From the NCBI GenBank assembly GCA_039720395.1, contig CM077831.1, positions 10,989,803-11,053,802 on the forward strand: DNA of 64,000 bases. The letters are read 5' to 3'. The notes beneath the pieces were generated by a model that made no database searches, was not told where the DNA came from, and worked only from the letters and a program-made list of their open reading frames with translations. The position numbers and the translations under genes are program-made. Shown in pieces: positions 1 through 11,866 of this stretch; position 1 is the first letter of the stretch, and the number at the start of each line of letters is the position of its first letter. The stretch comes from Liquidambar formosana (Eukaryota > Streptophyta > Magnoliopsida > Saxifragales > Altingiaceae).

Positions 1-813
1 ATTCTTCAAGCCCTTGTTCAAATATGTGAGTTGATTGCCCCTCTTCTCAAGCGACATAACATCATTCCCTTGGTATTAGCTGAAACCTTGAATGGTTTAG
101 ATAAGGTTCATGGCAACCCTAGAGCGCCTTTAGGAAGTAGCCCCTTTTTATTGCAAATGTGGTTGTTCGAGCGCTTGAATTTTCTATCTCCCGCCACCAT
201 CAATCCATACAAGCCCCAGCACTTCTGTTTGCGCCGAGTTGAACTCCCTGGGCCATTCTCTTTAAGAGATTGGTTGGGTTATTTCCAAACACTATCATGG
301 CAGAACATCAAATGGTACGTTTTCATATGGGGATGTAAAGAGTAAGTATTTTTTCGAACCTCGGGGTGTGCTTTTGCCAAACTCATAGGGCTAAGATCGA
401 CTTCCTTCTATTGGACTCCAAGAATTCTTTGCCAGATGGGCGCCATGCAAACCATACCGTCCTTGACAGGACCTTGTTGCTCCATGGAACCTGTCGGTCT
501 TACCATAATCAAGTGGACGAGGACTCGCTAGCCTACGGACCTAAAATTGACTCGAATTGCCAACACTGAAGGACCTTTCGAGATGAGTAAAGAATATAAG
601 CAATGGTTGAAGGATGATTTGGGAAAAAGGGAGACTTCTCGCTGAGAAAGATTTTATGACCTTATCAAGGACACGAGACTTGGACTTTGCAGAGAAGACA
701 TTCTTGAGGCAGTAAAGGCAGCACACGACCATGACTTACGAAAGAAGAGAAGACTCGAGAGAGAAAGAAAGAAGATAGATAAGACGACTCTAAAGAAACT
801 CAAGAGACTTTAA
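1..813 (+). pseudogene. Antisense DUF7745/plant-mobile-domain-like ORF of copy A, C-terminal part, broken
   Basis: This is the C-terminal two thirds of the protein that is intact at 60999-62285, read in one frame from base 1. Shared blocks include the LAETLNGLDK motif, the LSPATI-PYKPQH segment, the RDWLGYFQTL segment and the basic tail. In-frame stops lie at 343-345 (TAA), 529-531 (TAG) and 643-645 (TGA), and the natural stop is TAA at 811-813. It lies downstream of, and convergent with, the integrase of copy A. The N terminus and promoter lie outside the window. Homology to DUF7745/PMD proteins is judged from motif pattern, not from a search. Confidence 0.85.
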
Positions 814-1147
814 AGACTCAAGGAATAGAACATCTATGGCATGTCAATAGCCCTTTACTTAACACCAATAAATTGTTATGTCAAACAATTAGTTTCAAAC
901 GAATTGCCAATAATAATTTTCTTTTGAGATTTTTTGTGATTGTGTTTTTCGGACCGCACCCAAAGTAACTTTATGGGTTGCCTACGTATCCCCATTTTCT
1001 TCTTTCTTTTTTTTTTCTTTTTTTTTTCTTGCTTTTTTTTTTCTTTTTTCTTGCTTTTTTTTTTTTTCTTGGGGAATTAGGTCCTTGTTGTTCAAATGCC
1101 TTAACTTTTGCCTAGGCCGCCCTTATAGGTTTTCAACCTAGCAGGCT
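814..1147. other. Convergent junction of copy A: LTR-U5-like motif and T-rich tract
   Basis: This non-coding stretch lies between the stop of the antisense ORF and the stop of integrase. It holds a block at 952-994 with the pattern GGGTTGCCTACGTATC, then a long T-rich tract (about 1000-1070), then GGAATTAGGTC. The same order recurs in copies B (47104-47216) and C (62423-62543). The TGCCTACGTATC followed by GAGAATCAGGTC pair is a sequence I associate with U5 regions of plant gypsy LTRs. It may act as 3' end signal for the antisense transcript; that is inference. Confidence 0.6.
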
Positions 1148-2223
1148 TTATACATAATACTTCTTTAATTGATCCAAATTGGTGGGACGAGCGAACTCGA
1201 TCCCATCCAAATCCATAAGTCGAACAGCCCCTGCTGGCAATACTTCTTTGATGATGTACGGGCCACCCCAACTTGGTTTGAACTTTCCTCGTGGATCGAA
1301 AATTGGAGCTCGGATCTCTTTCAATACCAAATCCCCTTTCTTCAAGCCTTTGTCTTTGATATGTTTGTTGAACGTCCTTGCGACTCTTCTCTGGTACCCT
1401 TGCACATGGTAGAGAGCCCTTAATCGCCTTTCATCTAGCAATGCCAACTCATCATAATGACCTTTGATCCAGTCCACCTCTGCTAGCTGACTTTCCACAG
1501 CAACCCTTAATGAAGGAACTTCTAATTCCATTGGTAGAACGGCCTCCATTCCATACACTAAAGCATACGGCATAGCCCCTGTTGACGATCTGACTGACAT
1601 TCTGTATCCCCATAATGCCAATGGTAGTTTCTCATGCCAATCAGTGTACATGTTAGTCGTCTTTTGTAGTATCTTCTTGATGTTCTTGTTGGTAGCTTCC
1701 ACTGCACCGTTAGTCTGTGGGCGATACGGGGATGACAAGTGGTGAACGATCTTGTACTTCTGCAAGAGTTCTTTAGTCTCCTTCTGAAAATGCTGACCGT
1801 TATCTGAAATGACCTCATGCGGTACTCCATATCAGTAGATAATGTTGAGCTGTATGAATTGCGCCACTTTTTGGCATTCAAAACCTTGAAGGAAGCTGCT
1901 TCCACCCACTTGGTGAAGTAATCGATGGCTACCAAGATGTATTCATGTCCGTTGGATGCCTTCGGCTTAATCTGTCCGATGATATCTATTCCCCACACTG
2001 TAAACGGCCATGGAGTTGACATGCTTGTTAGGGGCATGGAGGGCAAGTGTTGTCCGTTGGCGAAGAGCTGACACTTATGGCACTTCTTGACGTGGGCATA
2101 GCAATCCCTTTCCATTGTAGACCAGTAATACCCTAGTCTCATGATCTTCTTAGCCAGTATGTATCCATTCATATGCGGAGCCCCCACTCCTTCATGAATT
2201 TCCTCGATGAGTTTTCTTGCTTC
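1148..2223 (-). pseudogene. Integrase domain of copy A pol, broken
   Basis: Integrase joins the cDNA ends to host DNA. From the N side there is an HHCC zinc region (HMNGY, then CHKC), the catalytic core with D in GIDIIG, D in SDNGQHF and E in the NGAVEA segment, and a C-terminal region ending KKYYV just before TAA at 1148-1150. A one-base deletion near 1860 shifts the frame, and TGA at 1832-1834 breaks the core. The order after the RNase H domains is usual for Ty3/gypsy. It is convergent with the antisense ORF that ends at 813. Confidence 0.92.
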
Positions 2224-3363
2224 TTACTTCGTGACACACAACAAGTGAATTCCGTCGTAAGACCTTCGATACAGTTTCCCTCCGCATACCACATAATGGC
2301 TTGCCAATCTCCTCAGTGTTCGACTATCCACACGAGTTGCTCCCTCTGGATATTCTCTTTCTTCGATGAGCCTTCTTATGTCATAAAACCAAGGGTGATT
2401 ATCTATTATCTCTCCTTCTTGAATGGAACAGCAATAAACTGGTTTCTCTCTGCATTTGATCATGAGTGATTTCACACTTCCTCCTTCTGGTATCTCCACC
2501 ATTGAAGCCAAAGTTGCTAAGGCATCAGTAAACTGATTCTTGTTTCTTGACAGGTAATTGAACTTGATCTCTGCAAACTCTTTGGTCAATGCTTCCAAAT
2601 AGGCGTGATATGGCAATAGCTTCTCGTCGCGAGTTTGCCACTCCCCTTTTATCTGACAGATGATCAATGCTGAATCCCCGAACACCTCAAGTTCTTTTAT
2701 TCCCAACTCTAACGCAGCTTCCAATGCTAGGATGCAGGCCTCGTATTTCGCAATGTTGTTGGTAGCTTTAAACCCCAATTTAACTGCTAGAGGTGTGAAG
2801 GCTTCTTCGGGCGAAACTAGTAGCACTCCTATTCCATACCCTCTTCTGTTTGCGGCTCTGTCGAAGTAAACTCTCCAAACCTTCTTCTTGATTTCAAGGA
2901 TGTCTTCGCCGGGGAACTCATCATTGAATTGGGTTGATGATGACATAGGGCAACTTGCCAAGTGGTTTACAACAACACTTCCTTTAATGGACTTCTGCGC
3001 TAGGTACTTTATATCGAATTCATTGAGGAGAAGAGACCAACGAGCCGTCCTGTATGATAGGACTGGTTTTTCTAGCAAATACTTCAAAGGATCCAATCGA
3101 CTTATTAGCAGGACTTCGAAAGACATCATGTAATGACGGAGCTTCTGGGTGGCCCACACTAACGCTACGCAAGCCTTTTCTAGTGCATTGTACATTACTT
3201 CATAGTCTGTCATTTTCTTGCTCAAGTAGTAAATGGCATTTTCCTTTTTCGACCCTTCAAGGTATTGAGCTAACATGGCTCCCGTCGCGGTTTCAGTAAC
3301 CATTAAGTATAGCAGTAACGGTTCACTTTGCCGTGGGGGAACTAAGATTGGGGGGTTGCTCAT
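2224..3363 (-). pseudogene. Dual RNase H region of copy A pol (degenerate RT-linked RNase H plus second aRNH), with stop
   Basis: The first half (about 3363-2950) matches the RNase H attached to gypsy RTs (YYLSKKMTDYE, LRHYM, LLLNEFDI blocks). The second half (about 2880-2490) is a separate RNase H with D in VYFD, E in AKYEACILAL, D in VFGDSALI and D in TDALATLAS. A second, archaeal-type RNase H after the first is diagnostic of the Tat lineage. The frame is continuous with RT upstream and ends at TAA (2224-2226), where copy C has a Glu codon. This whole region is missing from copy B through an internal deletion. Confidence 0.88.
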
Positions 3364-4525
3364 ATACCTATTAATGGTCTCAAAAGCTTCTTAACAGTCC
3401 TCATTCCATTCCTTGGACAAGCTCTTCTTAAGTAGCTTGAAAATCGGCTCGCACACCATAGTCAGATTAGCGATAAACCGGTTTATGTATTGAACTCTTC
3501 CCAAAAAACCCCGGATCTGCTATTCAGTTTTTGGTAGCTCCATCTCCGTGATAGCTTTTATCTTCCTTGGATCAACTTCAATTCCCCTCTGAGTGATCAT
3601 GAAACCCAACAGCTTCCCTGCGGTGACTCCAAAGGCACACTTCTGAGGATTCAATCGGAGGTTGTACTTCTTTGCCCGTTCTAGGAACTTCTCCAATGCC
3701 GCAAAATGTCCTTCCCGATCTACAGATTTGACTATCATGTCGTCCACATACACCTCTACTTCTTTATGGATCATATCATGCAATAGGGTCGTAGCAACTC
3801 TTTGGTAAGTAGCCCCGGCATTTCTCAAGCCAAAAGGCATTACCTTGTAGCAATACGTGCCCCACTGCGTGATAAAAGCCGTCTTTTCCATGTCTGAAGG
3901 TGCCATCTTTATCTGGTTGTAACCGGAGAACCCATCCATGAAGGAGAGGAGAGCATGGCCTGCTGTACTGTCCACCAACACATCGATATGCGGTAGAGGG
4001 AAATCGTCCTTTGGGCTCGCAGCATTAAGGTCTCGTAGGTCGACACATATTCGCACTTTCCCATCTTTTTTAGGCACAGACACTATGTTAGACAACCATT
4101 CAGGGTACTCCACAACTTAGAGAAACCCGGCATCTAATTGTTTGGTTACCTCTTCTTTTACTTTCAAAGCCCATTCTGGTTTTAATCTTCTTAATTTCTG
4201 CTTTATAGGCTTTTTAGTGGGATTAGTGGGGATGTAATGTTGCACAATATCTGGATCAATGCTAGGCATATCTTCATAAGACCATGCGAAGGCCTCTATG
4301 TTGGCTTTTAGAAGTATTATCAATTTTTCTTTTTCAACAGGCGAGAAAGTTATCCCAATTTTAATTATCCTTGGCAATTCATCTATCCCTAGATTGATTG
4401 ATTCCAATTCATCCATTTTAGGTTCGGTAATACCCCTTTTCCTTTGCTCGACGAGCTCTAGGGGGATGTCATTCCTAGGATCTATAGCTATGCCATAGAT
4501 ATCCATAGAAGAGAGAAAGGAAACA
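3364..4525 (-). pseudogene. Reverse transcriptase domain of copy A pol (second exon), broken
   Basis: This exon begins at the predicted 3' splice site (4525) with the SFLSSMDIYG segment. It then carries the RT thumb-proximal part (PWLSN-like EWLSNIV, KKDGKVRICVDLRDLN), fingers and palm with YVDDM at 3736-3750, and the connection to RNase H. In-frame stops lie at 4117-4119 (TAA), 3520-3522 (TAG) and 3391-3393 (TAA). The TAA at 4117 is at exactly the same codon as TAA 45522-45524 in copy B. It makes the first-strand cDNA from the tRNA-primed genomic RNA in the virus-like particle. Confidence 0.92.
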
Positions 4526-4692
4526 CTGCAAATAATGAAAAGAAACACACTTTATTGACTGCACTAACAAAAACAAAGAAAAGAAAGCATATGTGCCATA
4601 ACTAGGGAACGACTCCTAACTCCACAAGGTGGGCTAGGCTGACACACTTTATTTTGAAAAGGAAACTAAAAAGGACTACTAAAGGAACCTAC
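4526..4692 (-). other. Predicted 167-nt intron between Gag-Pro and Pol, copy A
   Basis: The donor GTAGGT starts at 4692 and the acceptor TTTGCAG ends at 4526, after a pyrimidine-rich stretch. Splicing joins the last bases of the Gag-Pro frame (Ser codon plus TT) to TGTTTCC, giving an in-frame junction read as DSSFVSFLSSMDIYG. The TAG that ends Gag-Pro (4689-4691) lies inside the intron. Copy B has the same donor and an ATGCAG acceptor at homologous places (44957-45116, 160 nt). A spliced intron at this place is known for Ogre elements of the same lineage. Prediction only; no transcript data. Confidence 0.72.
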
Positions 4693-6017
4693 AAGCTACT
4701 ATCAAGTAAATCGAGATTCTCGCCCTCAAGAATTTCTATAATGGTACCCTCTTCAAGATACCAATTAAGGAGCGGCATGGCTGCATGGTGAATTGAAGAA
4801 CACTCAAAGTCCGATTCCTCCAAAGCAAGAACCGTATCTTGAAACATTGTAACCATGGCTTCCGAATCCATCTGTTCTGCCCAGTCCTCGCTCTTCTCTT
4901 CCCAATAGTCATCATTGATTGCTTCATCATCAACCATTGTAGCAGTGATGGGATACCACTCAGTGAAGAATATCTTGAACCCTAGAACTCTCACCTTGGT
5001 TGCTTTGTCAATGGATGGTTCGGGGAATCCACAGAATGGAAAGTCCTCCCCCTCCTTAACAAAATAGCCATTCAAGGTAGGTCGGTATGGCGAGATTCAG
5101 ATATCTGACACCCTCCCTTCTGCTTTTGCTTTGACCTTTTCTCTGCTTCTCTGCAACATCTCCATACGGTCCTTCTTGGAAGGCTCATACCCTAATCCGA
5201 AGGTGTAGGTGACCATGCAACTCTGAAGGGATATCAGTATGCCTTGCTGACGGCGTCCTAGTCCCATGCCTGGGAAGAAACTCATTTTCTTCATTATGTT
5301 CCCCATATGTAAGTTGCCATGAGGGCAAAAGTCGAGAAGTATCAACTCTCTCTGTTCTGGCTCTTTCTCTATGCATTGAACATACTCGAATCCAGACAAT
5401 GGTACTCCAACAGGCTCGGGCTTGATCTCACAAATGGGTACCCCCAACAACTTCAAGTCATAATCACCTTGGAGTGTGATGATGGCCCCTTCGTAAGGAA
5501 ACTTGACTTTTTGGTGCAATGAAGAAGAGACAGCCCCTGCAGGATGGATCCAAGGCCTCCCTAACAAGAAATTGAAGCATGACGGGACATCCAACACTTG
5601 GAACTCCACTCTGAACTCTGTAGGCCCCATAATCAATGGCAAGGTAACCACCCCAATCACCTCTCTGTGGGTGTTATCATAGGCTCTCACTGTTTGCCCA
5701 GATGGCATGAAGTCCATTGGATCTAATCCCAAGACGGTAGCAGTTCTGAGAGGGCACACATTAAGAGCGGAACCATTATCAATTAATACTATTGGGACTC
5801 TCTTTCCCATGGTGTCAATAGTGATGTACATGGCTTGTGAATGGCTAGGTCCATTTTTAGGTAGGTCTGCTTTTGAGAACACAATGGTTGAGTTCTTCGA
5901 GGTTGGATTCACCAAGTCCACCAAATTTTCTGGAGATGTGTCGACGGGAACCTGTATCTGGTTGAGCAACTTCAAGATTGTCTGCCTGTACTTGTAAGAG
6001 GCCATGAGCAAACCCAT
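4693..6017 (-). pseudogene. Protease and Gag-Pro C-terminal region of copy A, with G-patch-like motif
   Basis: A retropepsin-like aspartic protease is seen at LIDNGSALNVCP, where the usual DTG/DSG is DNG, followed by an LLGRPW flap-side motif. Some 80 residues later comes PGMGLGRRQQGI, a G-patch-like glycine pattern; G-patch motifs after protease are known in some retroviruses and plant retroelements. The C-terminal 130 residues are acidic and unrecognised. One in-frame TGA (5097-5099) interrupts it. It starts after a one-base frameshift relative to gag near 6020-6030. Without splicing the frame ends at TAG 4689-4691. Confidence 0.82.
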
Positions 6018-7996
6018 ATAGTGATGTTGGCATTAGTCTTTCTCAATTACCTAAGCACTTCGTCCTCCTCTTCTTGCAAGTCGAGGTGGCGATTACCTTC
6101 TAAATCTCCCAATGGGTTGTAAGATTCTAGGTGCGGAGGCTTAAAATGGCGACCCCCTCTAGTTATGTGCTCTACCTCATCGTCGCTCATCCACATATCA
6201 TCAATCTCACCTACGTCACCCATGAGATCATCCCATGTGATTATGTTGATCTCCTCCATTTGAACTTCCTCTGGTAACTCATCCTAACCTGTGGGGATTA
6301 TAGGCTCATTAGGGGTGGGGTCGGGGTAGAGTACATAGTAATCAAACTTTCCGGATGACTCTCCTAGTAAACCCACTTTAGGATCCCCTGCCTCGAACCT
6401 TTCTCTTAATTGTTGCTGAACGGACTTCTTTGGCAATACCAAAACCTTTTGGTCAATAAGGTCTTGAACTACCTTTTTCAATATAATACAATCCTCCATA
6501 TCATGCCCGGGCGCCTGATGGTATAAGCAGAATTGGTGAGGAGTCGAAGGCCTCGGCTTTGGATGGTGTGGCAATATGAGCCCTTTATCACAACATTGGT
6601 GGAAAACTCGAGTCAAGGTCATGGGAAGTGGTATGTATTGCCTTATGGGCTGATGAGATTGGGATGAGTCAAGCTCGATGGCATTTATGTTGTTGGGAGG
6701 GGGTACATTGTGAGTAGGGAGGGGATTTTGAGTGACATTTGGGAGATTTGGTGTGGTGGGTGGTGAAATGATCTGCTTGTCAAGCAAATCTTGGATTTCA
6801 TGGCGGAGGTGATAACAACGGTTGGTTGGATGGCCTTTAGCTTGGTGGAACTTGCAATATTCATTATCATTGTAGTTCTTGGGCAATGGGTTTGGTGGAG
6901 GCCTTGGGTCGAGGGGTTTCAAGAGGTCACGGCTTCTCAGCTTTTCAAAAACTCTTTCGAGTGGCATGTATAGCTCGGTGAATTGGTAAGGTGAGGTGGA
7001 GTCATTTAGGGAAAAAGGGCGAGCGGGTTGGGTAATGGTATTGACCTCAGCATTGGGTTTTCCTCCAAAGTTTGTCCTTTGACTCCTTTAGACCTCCTCC
7101 GTTTTGATGGTTCTATCGGTGATTGCATCTTCAACCTGTGTGCCAGCCCCAACAAGAGCCTTGAAGTTCGGAAAGTAATGAGCAAAGAGGTGCTTGTGGT
7201 ATGCAGGTAACAAATTCTTCACTACCAACTGAATCTGGTCTTCCTCATTTGGTCTGTCTGTCATTTTGGAAGCCTTTTGTCTCCACCTAGTGATAAAGGC
7301 GGAGAAAGTCTCATTAACCCCTTGCTTAGTGGTTTCCAAGTCCCTTCGCGTGACATCCACTTCGGTGTTATACTTGTAGTGGTCCGTGAATACATTGCAT
7401 ACATCCTCCCAGGTCTTGGTTCTATTCTCCTCCAATGACAAAAACCATTTTAAGGTGGAACTCGCTAATGACTCGTGAAACATTTGAGCCAATAACTCAT
7501 CGTTCGCCCTTCGAGGGTGCATAGCTCGCACATACATCTTGAGGTGGGTCTTAGGACAACCTATCCCATCAAATTTTTCCAATTCCGGCATCTTGAACTG
7601 TAACGAAATGCGAGCCTTTGGGAACAAGGACAAAGTACAGATGTCCACTATATCATCAGATCTGCGGATTCCCTTCAGAGTTCGTTCTAAGGCCTCGACC
7701 TTGTTTGCCAGGACGGTTAAGCTCTCTCTTGATGTGGCTTTGGTTTCCCCTTCCTTGGTCTTGGGTGGTTCTCCCTCCTCTCCTAATGGTTCCTAGGCAG
7801 ATTCGGAATCATTGGATCCTTGATTGTTGTCAGTGGCACGGGCCCTAGATTCAGGTTCAGAGTTTTTCTGTTGAATGTCTTGAGCAATCTTGAGTGAGGT
7901 TTCGGATACCTGGGCAGTGTGGTCAAGCTTTTCCATGATAGCTTTCAAAGTGGCCTCAAGGTTGAAACCCCGGTTGCTAGTTCTTTCCTCGGCCAT
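6018..7996 (-). pseudogene. Gag of copy A, broken
   Basis: The start is set at the ATG read as MAEERTS (7996), because copy B has the homologous ATG (32056) and no ATG lies in frame upstream before a stop. In order: a coiled-coil-prone N region, a retrotransposon gag (capsid) domain around 7650-7095 (LKWFLSL, WEDVC, FSAFITRWRQKAS), then two zinc-binding motifs of the C-x2-H-x3-GH-x4-C type (about 6860 and 6520), then an acidic region with WDDLM and WMSDDE. Stops lie at 7793-7795, 7088-7090, 6284-6286 and 6047-6049. Gag forms the particle and binds the RNA. Confidence 0.88.
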
Positions 7997-8734
7997 ATCC
8001 GACTTGGTGACAGAATCAGTACTGACTAGGCGCCCTTGTTGATTACAGATCCAAGCCAGCACGTCTTTCCCTCTAACATAGGGCAAACACTCAATTTTTC
8101 AGCCTAAGGGTCCATCCTAAGCTTCCATAATTATCTCAAGATTTTTACAACGTACACCCTTAATTAGTTCTCTTAACCAATTACCCTTGCGGGGGTCATG
8201 GGGAAGGGTATTTATTAAGGATGTAAGATGTAAAGTCTCTTTTAATTACCCATTCAATCAACAAAGCATGGCAACACATCACAAACACGGTAGCATATCA
8301 TCACAACAATGTGTGTGGATATAGGTGATCCAACGGTGTCCTAGAAGGCCCATTACATGCAATTCTTTCTTTTAAGAGGGTAGGCTAGGGTTCTCAACTT
8401 TGCTTGTACTAATCTTTATACCTAACCACATGTGACATTAGGAATGTCGCGTGGGTCCAGCAGTACGTGATTGATCCATTTGATATACCCAAGGGTACTT
8501 GGCAAGAGAGGTTTGATAGCTTCACCTAACACATGGAATCAGGAAAACCAAGGTCGAACTAGGCTATCAGTTGGCAAGGATACATCGAGGGACAATCGAG
8601 TGATCATGCAACAATTGCGCACACAATGCAATAAATGAAAGCACACAATCAAGCGGATGCAAGTGATTAATTTTATTAAACAATAAATTAATTAATTTAG
8701 ACCAATTAAATTAAATGAGTCTAGCCCTCGATAT
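7997..8734 (-). other. 5' leader of copy A, no gene seen
   Basis: The leader between the PBS and gag is homologous to copy B (29533-29710 joined to 31377-32055), including the CTTGATTGTGTGC and TACTGCTGGACCCACGCG segments. Just upstream of the gag ATG both copies keep a readable DVLAWI-N-QG-LVS stretch. It could mean that coding starts earlier, but no in-frame ATG is seen there. Confidence 0.7.
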
Positions 8735-8754
8735 CCCCAGCGGAGTCGCCAAAC
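8735..8754 (-). promoter_or_regulatory. Primer binding site of copy A (tRNA-Arg-like)
   Basis: On the minus strand this reads TTTGGCGACTCCGCTGGGGA directly after the LTR end. The TGGCGACTCC part is complementary to a 3' acceptor end GGAGTCGCCA, which fits plant tRNA-Arg. The tRNA assignment is from memory and not searched. Confidence 0.8.
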
Positions 8755-10770
8755 TGTGAACCCACGAAAAAGCGTGGCCCATGAGGATTTGGCAAAAGAT
8801 GGGTGAAAGACAACAAACTGAAAAGGAGTTGCCACCTCATTTTTTAGGAAAAAGAGGAAAACCATAAAAATGTTTTATTTTCAAAACCACATGACTCCAT
8901 TAAAGGAAAAACAAAGTCTTTAAAACCAGAAAATTAGATTCGGGGGCTAAGTTACAATATGGAAAGGTTCTGGGCAAAGCCCATAGGCACCTACATCGCC
9001 TGAGTTGGTCTCTTAATTTGATTGGGCTAACTTAAGATCTTTTTCACTCAAATATCATCATATATCATCACAAGGTAGCATGCATAACATATATTCCATC
9101 CAATCATCCATGCACAATCAAACAAATAAAACAAAACAGAAAAAGAAGAAAAGAAAAGAAAAGAAAAGCCTAGGATACTTAGATCCTAGAACGGACTTGA
9201 GCCTCACGAAGAGTGCCTACGTACCATGCAGCGAAATACATGGATCAAAGTCCACGTAGTTCGAAAAAGAACAGGGTTACAGCCTAATACAAACCTATGG
9301 TGAAACCCTTGGTTTCCTTATTTGAGAAAGTATTGAATTAATCCAAAATTGAAAACTTCTATAAGAGGAAAACTTTGATAGAAAACCAGAATTTTATTAA
9401 TAAAGGAAACCCTTGATAATTACCATATGTTCGTATTAAGAAGTAACCCTAGGAGGGAGAAGATAAAAGAAAGAAAATGAAAGATGAATTGGGGCACCTT
9501 CAAACCCACTTACTTGAGCGCTATAGCTTCAAGCATTAGCAATTTCAAGCAATAGCAGCCCTATTTGCAATAGGACAAGCATTGTACCTGTTTACACCCT
9601 TACAAGTGCACAAAATCATGCAAAGAGAGCAATATACTAATCTGGACAGAACCATAACAAGGCCTAAAATTATCCATTTATCATGCCAACAACAAGAATA
9701 ATGAATAACTAAGGACCCCAACTCAATCCTACATGCAATGACTTGACTAACATACACAAGAACCTATGAGAAACATGCTAACAATCATGAGAGACTCCAA
9801 TAATATCAATAAACATGATAACTAAGTCTATCCTAACAAAAAAGATGATATTTTATGCAAAATATGAAAATAGGCCTTCATACGGCGAGCTTTCTTGAGC
9901 GAAACTATCCTAAGATAATTTCACGTAAGAAAGTCGTTATGGGGAGGTGCAATTATCATATCCTACATAAAATATATATACTAGAACACAATAGAAGTGA
10001 CTTCATGCTTAAACACATCACAGAAAGCTCTCATGCAAAACCCTACTTAACAAAGAGGATAATTATCCTTAAAAAAGGATAATATCTCAAAAAACCCTAT
10101 AAAATCTACTATATGAATGCAAACCTAGCATGATTCAACTACATGCAGCATATATAGAATGACTATGATGAGAAACACCTCACAGAATTAAGCTAAGCAT
10201 GCTGTATAAAACCTGTGTGATTTTAGGGTTATCGAAACCCTAATCTCACAACTATGCATAAAAACCTATGAAAAGACTCTAACACATGCTCAAATCATCA
10301 TGAATATCATTCATATCATATATATTAACTAACAGGAGCATCAATTCATGATAATAATCACAGCAACCTAAACATGTGAACTATGCATGATTTAAGAGGA
10401 TAAAAAGAATAAGGCTATCCAATCCTTAGTAAACTATGGATTTTCAAGCATATAAAGCTATAAACCATCTCAAAATCATTCATAGTACATCTAAAAGCAT
10501 TGAACTATCCTAATATATGGGGTTACATCATGCACTAGAACTATCATAGAAGAAGAAGAAGAAGGAGAAGGAGAAAACCCATGTTCAGCATTCAAGAAGA
10601 GTGCTTACCTCTTGTAGAATCTTCCTTGTCTTCGAACTTCTTGTTTTCTTGCTTGCTTGGGGTTGAAGATCCTCCTCTTGATGTCCTTCTGGCTCTCCAA
10701 ACTCGTAGCTCCCTCCCTCTCTAAGTATAAAGTGTAATTCACCTCTCCCTATGTGCTGAATATCAAGTTC

Positions 10771-10778
10771 TTTATATA
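10771..10778 (-). promoter_or_regulatory. TATA box of copy A LTR
   Basis: The sequence is TATATAAA on the minus strand. It lies about 190 bp downstream of the GC palindrome, the same layout as in copy B. It is the likely core promoter for the gag-pol RNA. Confidence 0.6.
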
Positions 10779-10964
10779 GAGAATTGACCCCCTAAACCAA
10801 TGGCTAAGATTAATTCATTAAACAATGATCCTAGGGCTATTAGAGACTCTCTTGGTGCTCAAACAACTCAAACTTACACACTCCTAAGAGAAAACAAGTT
10901 GTAATGGCAGAGGAAACCGTCAAAAGAAGGAGAGAAGAGTCAGAAATTGAGTTGAAGACGGAGT

Positions 10965-11046
10965 CCTCGGGTGACCAACTAGGCCTAGACGGTTAGCCGT
11001 TTGGGCTTGGACGGCTGACCGTCCAGCCCCAGATGGTTACCCGAGG
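10965..11046. promoter_or_regulatory. GC-rich nested palindrome in copy A U3
   Basis: The outer arms CCTCGGGTGACCA (10965-10977) and TGGTTACCCGAGG (11034-11046) pair with one mismatch. Between them are GGTTAGCC and GGCTGACC, variants of the GGCTAGCC core seen in copies B and C. Its surroundings are AT-rich. It could bind a protein as a dimer or extrude as a cruciform; function unknown. Confidence 0.7.
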
Positions 11047-11752
11047 CCTTGCTCCAGTCTGCTTCGGTTTTGACTCCTACTCGCTGTAGAAGTCCTAGAA
11101 TGTTCAAATTAAGTCTGATTTTGACGAAATAAAAGCCAAAACGACCGTGTTTCGAAGGGGAACACATTTTTAAGCATTTTAGGACAAAAATCCTTAACCA
11201 TGGGTGCATGGTTAGGTTTTAAAAAGGTGGTTAACCATGGTGCCTCATCGTCGCTAAGCTCAGTTTGTACACAAGGTCGAACCAAATGCTTTCCCAATCG
11301 AAATTCGATCTTTTTAAACATATCTAGGATGTAAATAAGGCCCAATTGAAGTTAAATGAGAGAAAATTGGTTGGGTCTTATGAATCAATTTGAGCAAACC
11401 AAGAAAGGGTCTTTTAGCCAACCCTAACCGTTATGAGTCGAATTGATCTTAAACTATTAGTTCATGAAATTAAACCTATATATAGACTCTATATACTCAT
11501 ATGAACTCAAGGGAATGACTCGGGACTCATTCCAAAGTCAAATGGAAAATATACGGCTTAAAAGACGATTATGCCCTTAAAGTCGCAAAAGTTCTTATTG
11601 ACTATCGAAATGAACTCTAAATCACTTTAAAATTCATGCACATGATATTCAATGCCATAGAAACTCAATGCAAAAGACTAGATTCGAAAAGGACTCAAAA
11701 TCCTACATGAAATGATATGTCCTAGCTAAGGTGACAAAAATAGGGTGTGACA

Positions 11753-11866
11753 GGCCCTTTTTATTAAGTCAATAATAAATGTGACATATATAAATGAAAT
11801 CAATTGATTGTTCCTAATTCCCTAAACAATCATCTCTATGATTGGCTCTAGGGCATAATCCTAACA
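11753..11866 (-). repeat. Truncated copia LTR, split by copy A
   Basis: The reverse complement begins TGTTAGGATTATGCC and follows the start of the E1/E2/E3 LTR for about 114 bp until copy A interrupts it. The rest of this LTR should lie on the far side of copy A, outside the window. Its outer end abuts the gag-like fragment at 11867. Confidence 0.88.

Larger units (their letters stand above)
1..11752 (-). mobile_element. Ty3/gypsy Tat-lineage LTR retrotransposon, copy A (3' end outside window)
   Basis: Read on the minus strand the order is 5' LTR (8755-11752), PBS, leader, gag, protease, intron, RT, two RNase H domains, integrase, then an antisense DUF7745-like ORF that runs off the left edge. 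The dual RNase H, the PBS matching a tRNA-Arg 3' end and the extra antisense ORF are known features of the Tat lineage. The copy is dead: gag and pol hold at least ten in-frame stops or frameshifts. It is inserted in a minus-strand copia LTR. The base pairs beside its right end (GGCCC, 11753-11757) would be the target duplication, but the other end is not visible. Its LTR is clearly more diverged from B and C than their LTRs are from each other. Confidence 0.93.
8755..11752 (-). repeat. 5' LTR of copy A (2998 bp)
   Basis: The plus strand begins TGTGAACCC at 8755 and ends GTGTGACA at 11752, so the LTR has TGTCACAC...TTCACA ends on its own strand, like copies B and C. The right end abuts copia LTR sequence. 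It holds a GC-rich palindrome (10965-11046) and a TATA-like TATATAAA (10771-10778, minus). Short ORFs inside it are not supported as genes. Confidence 0.9.
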
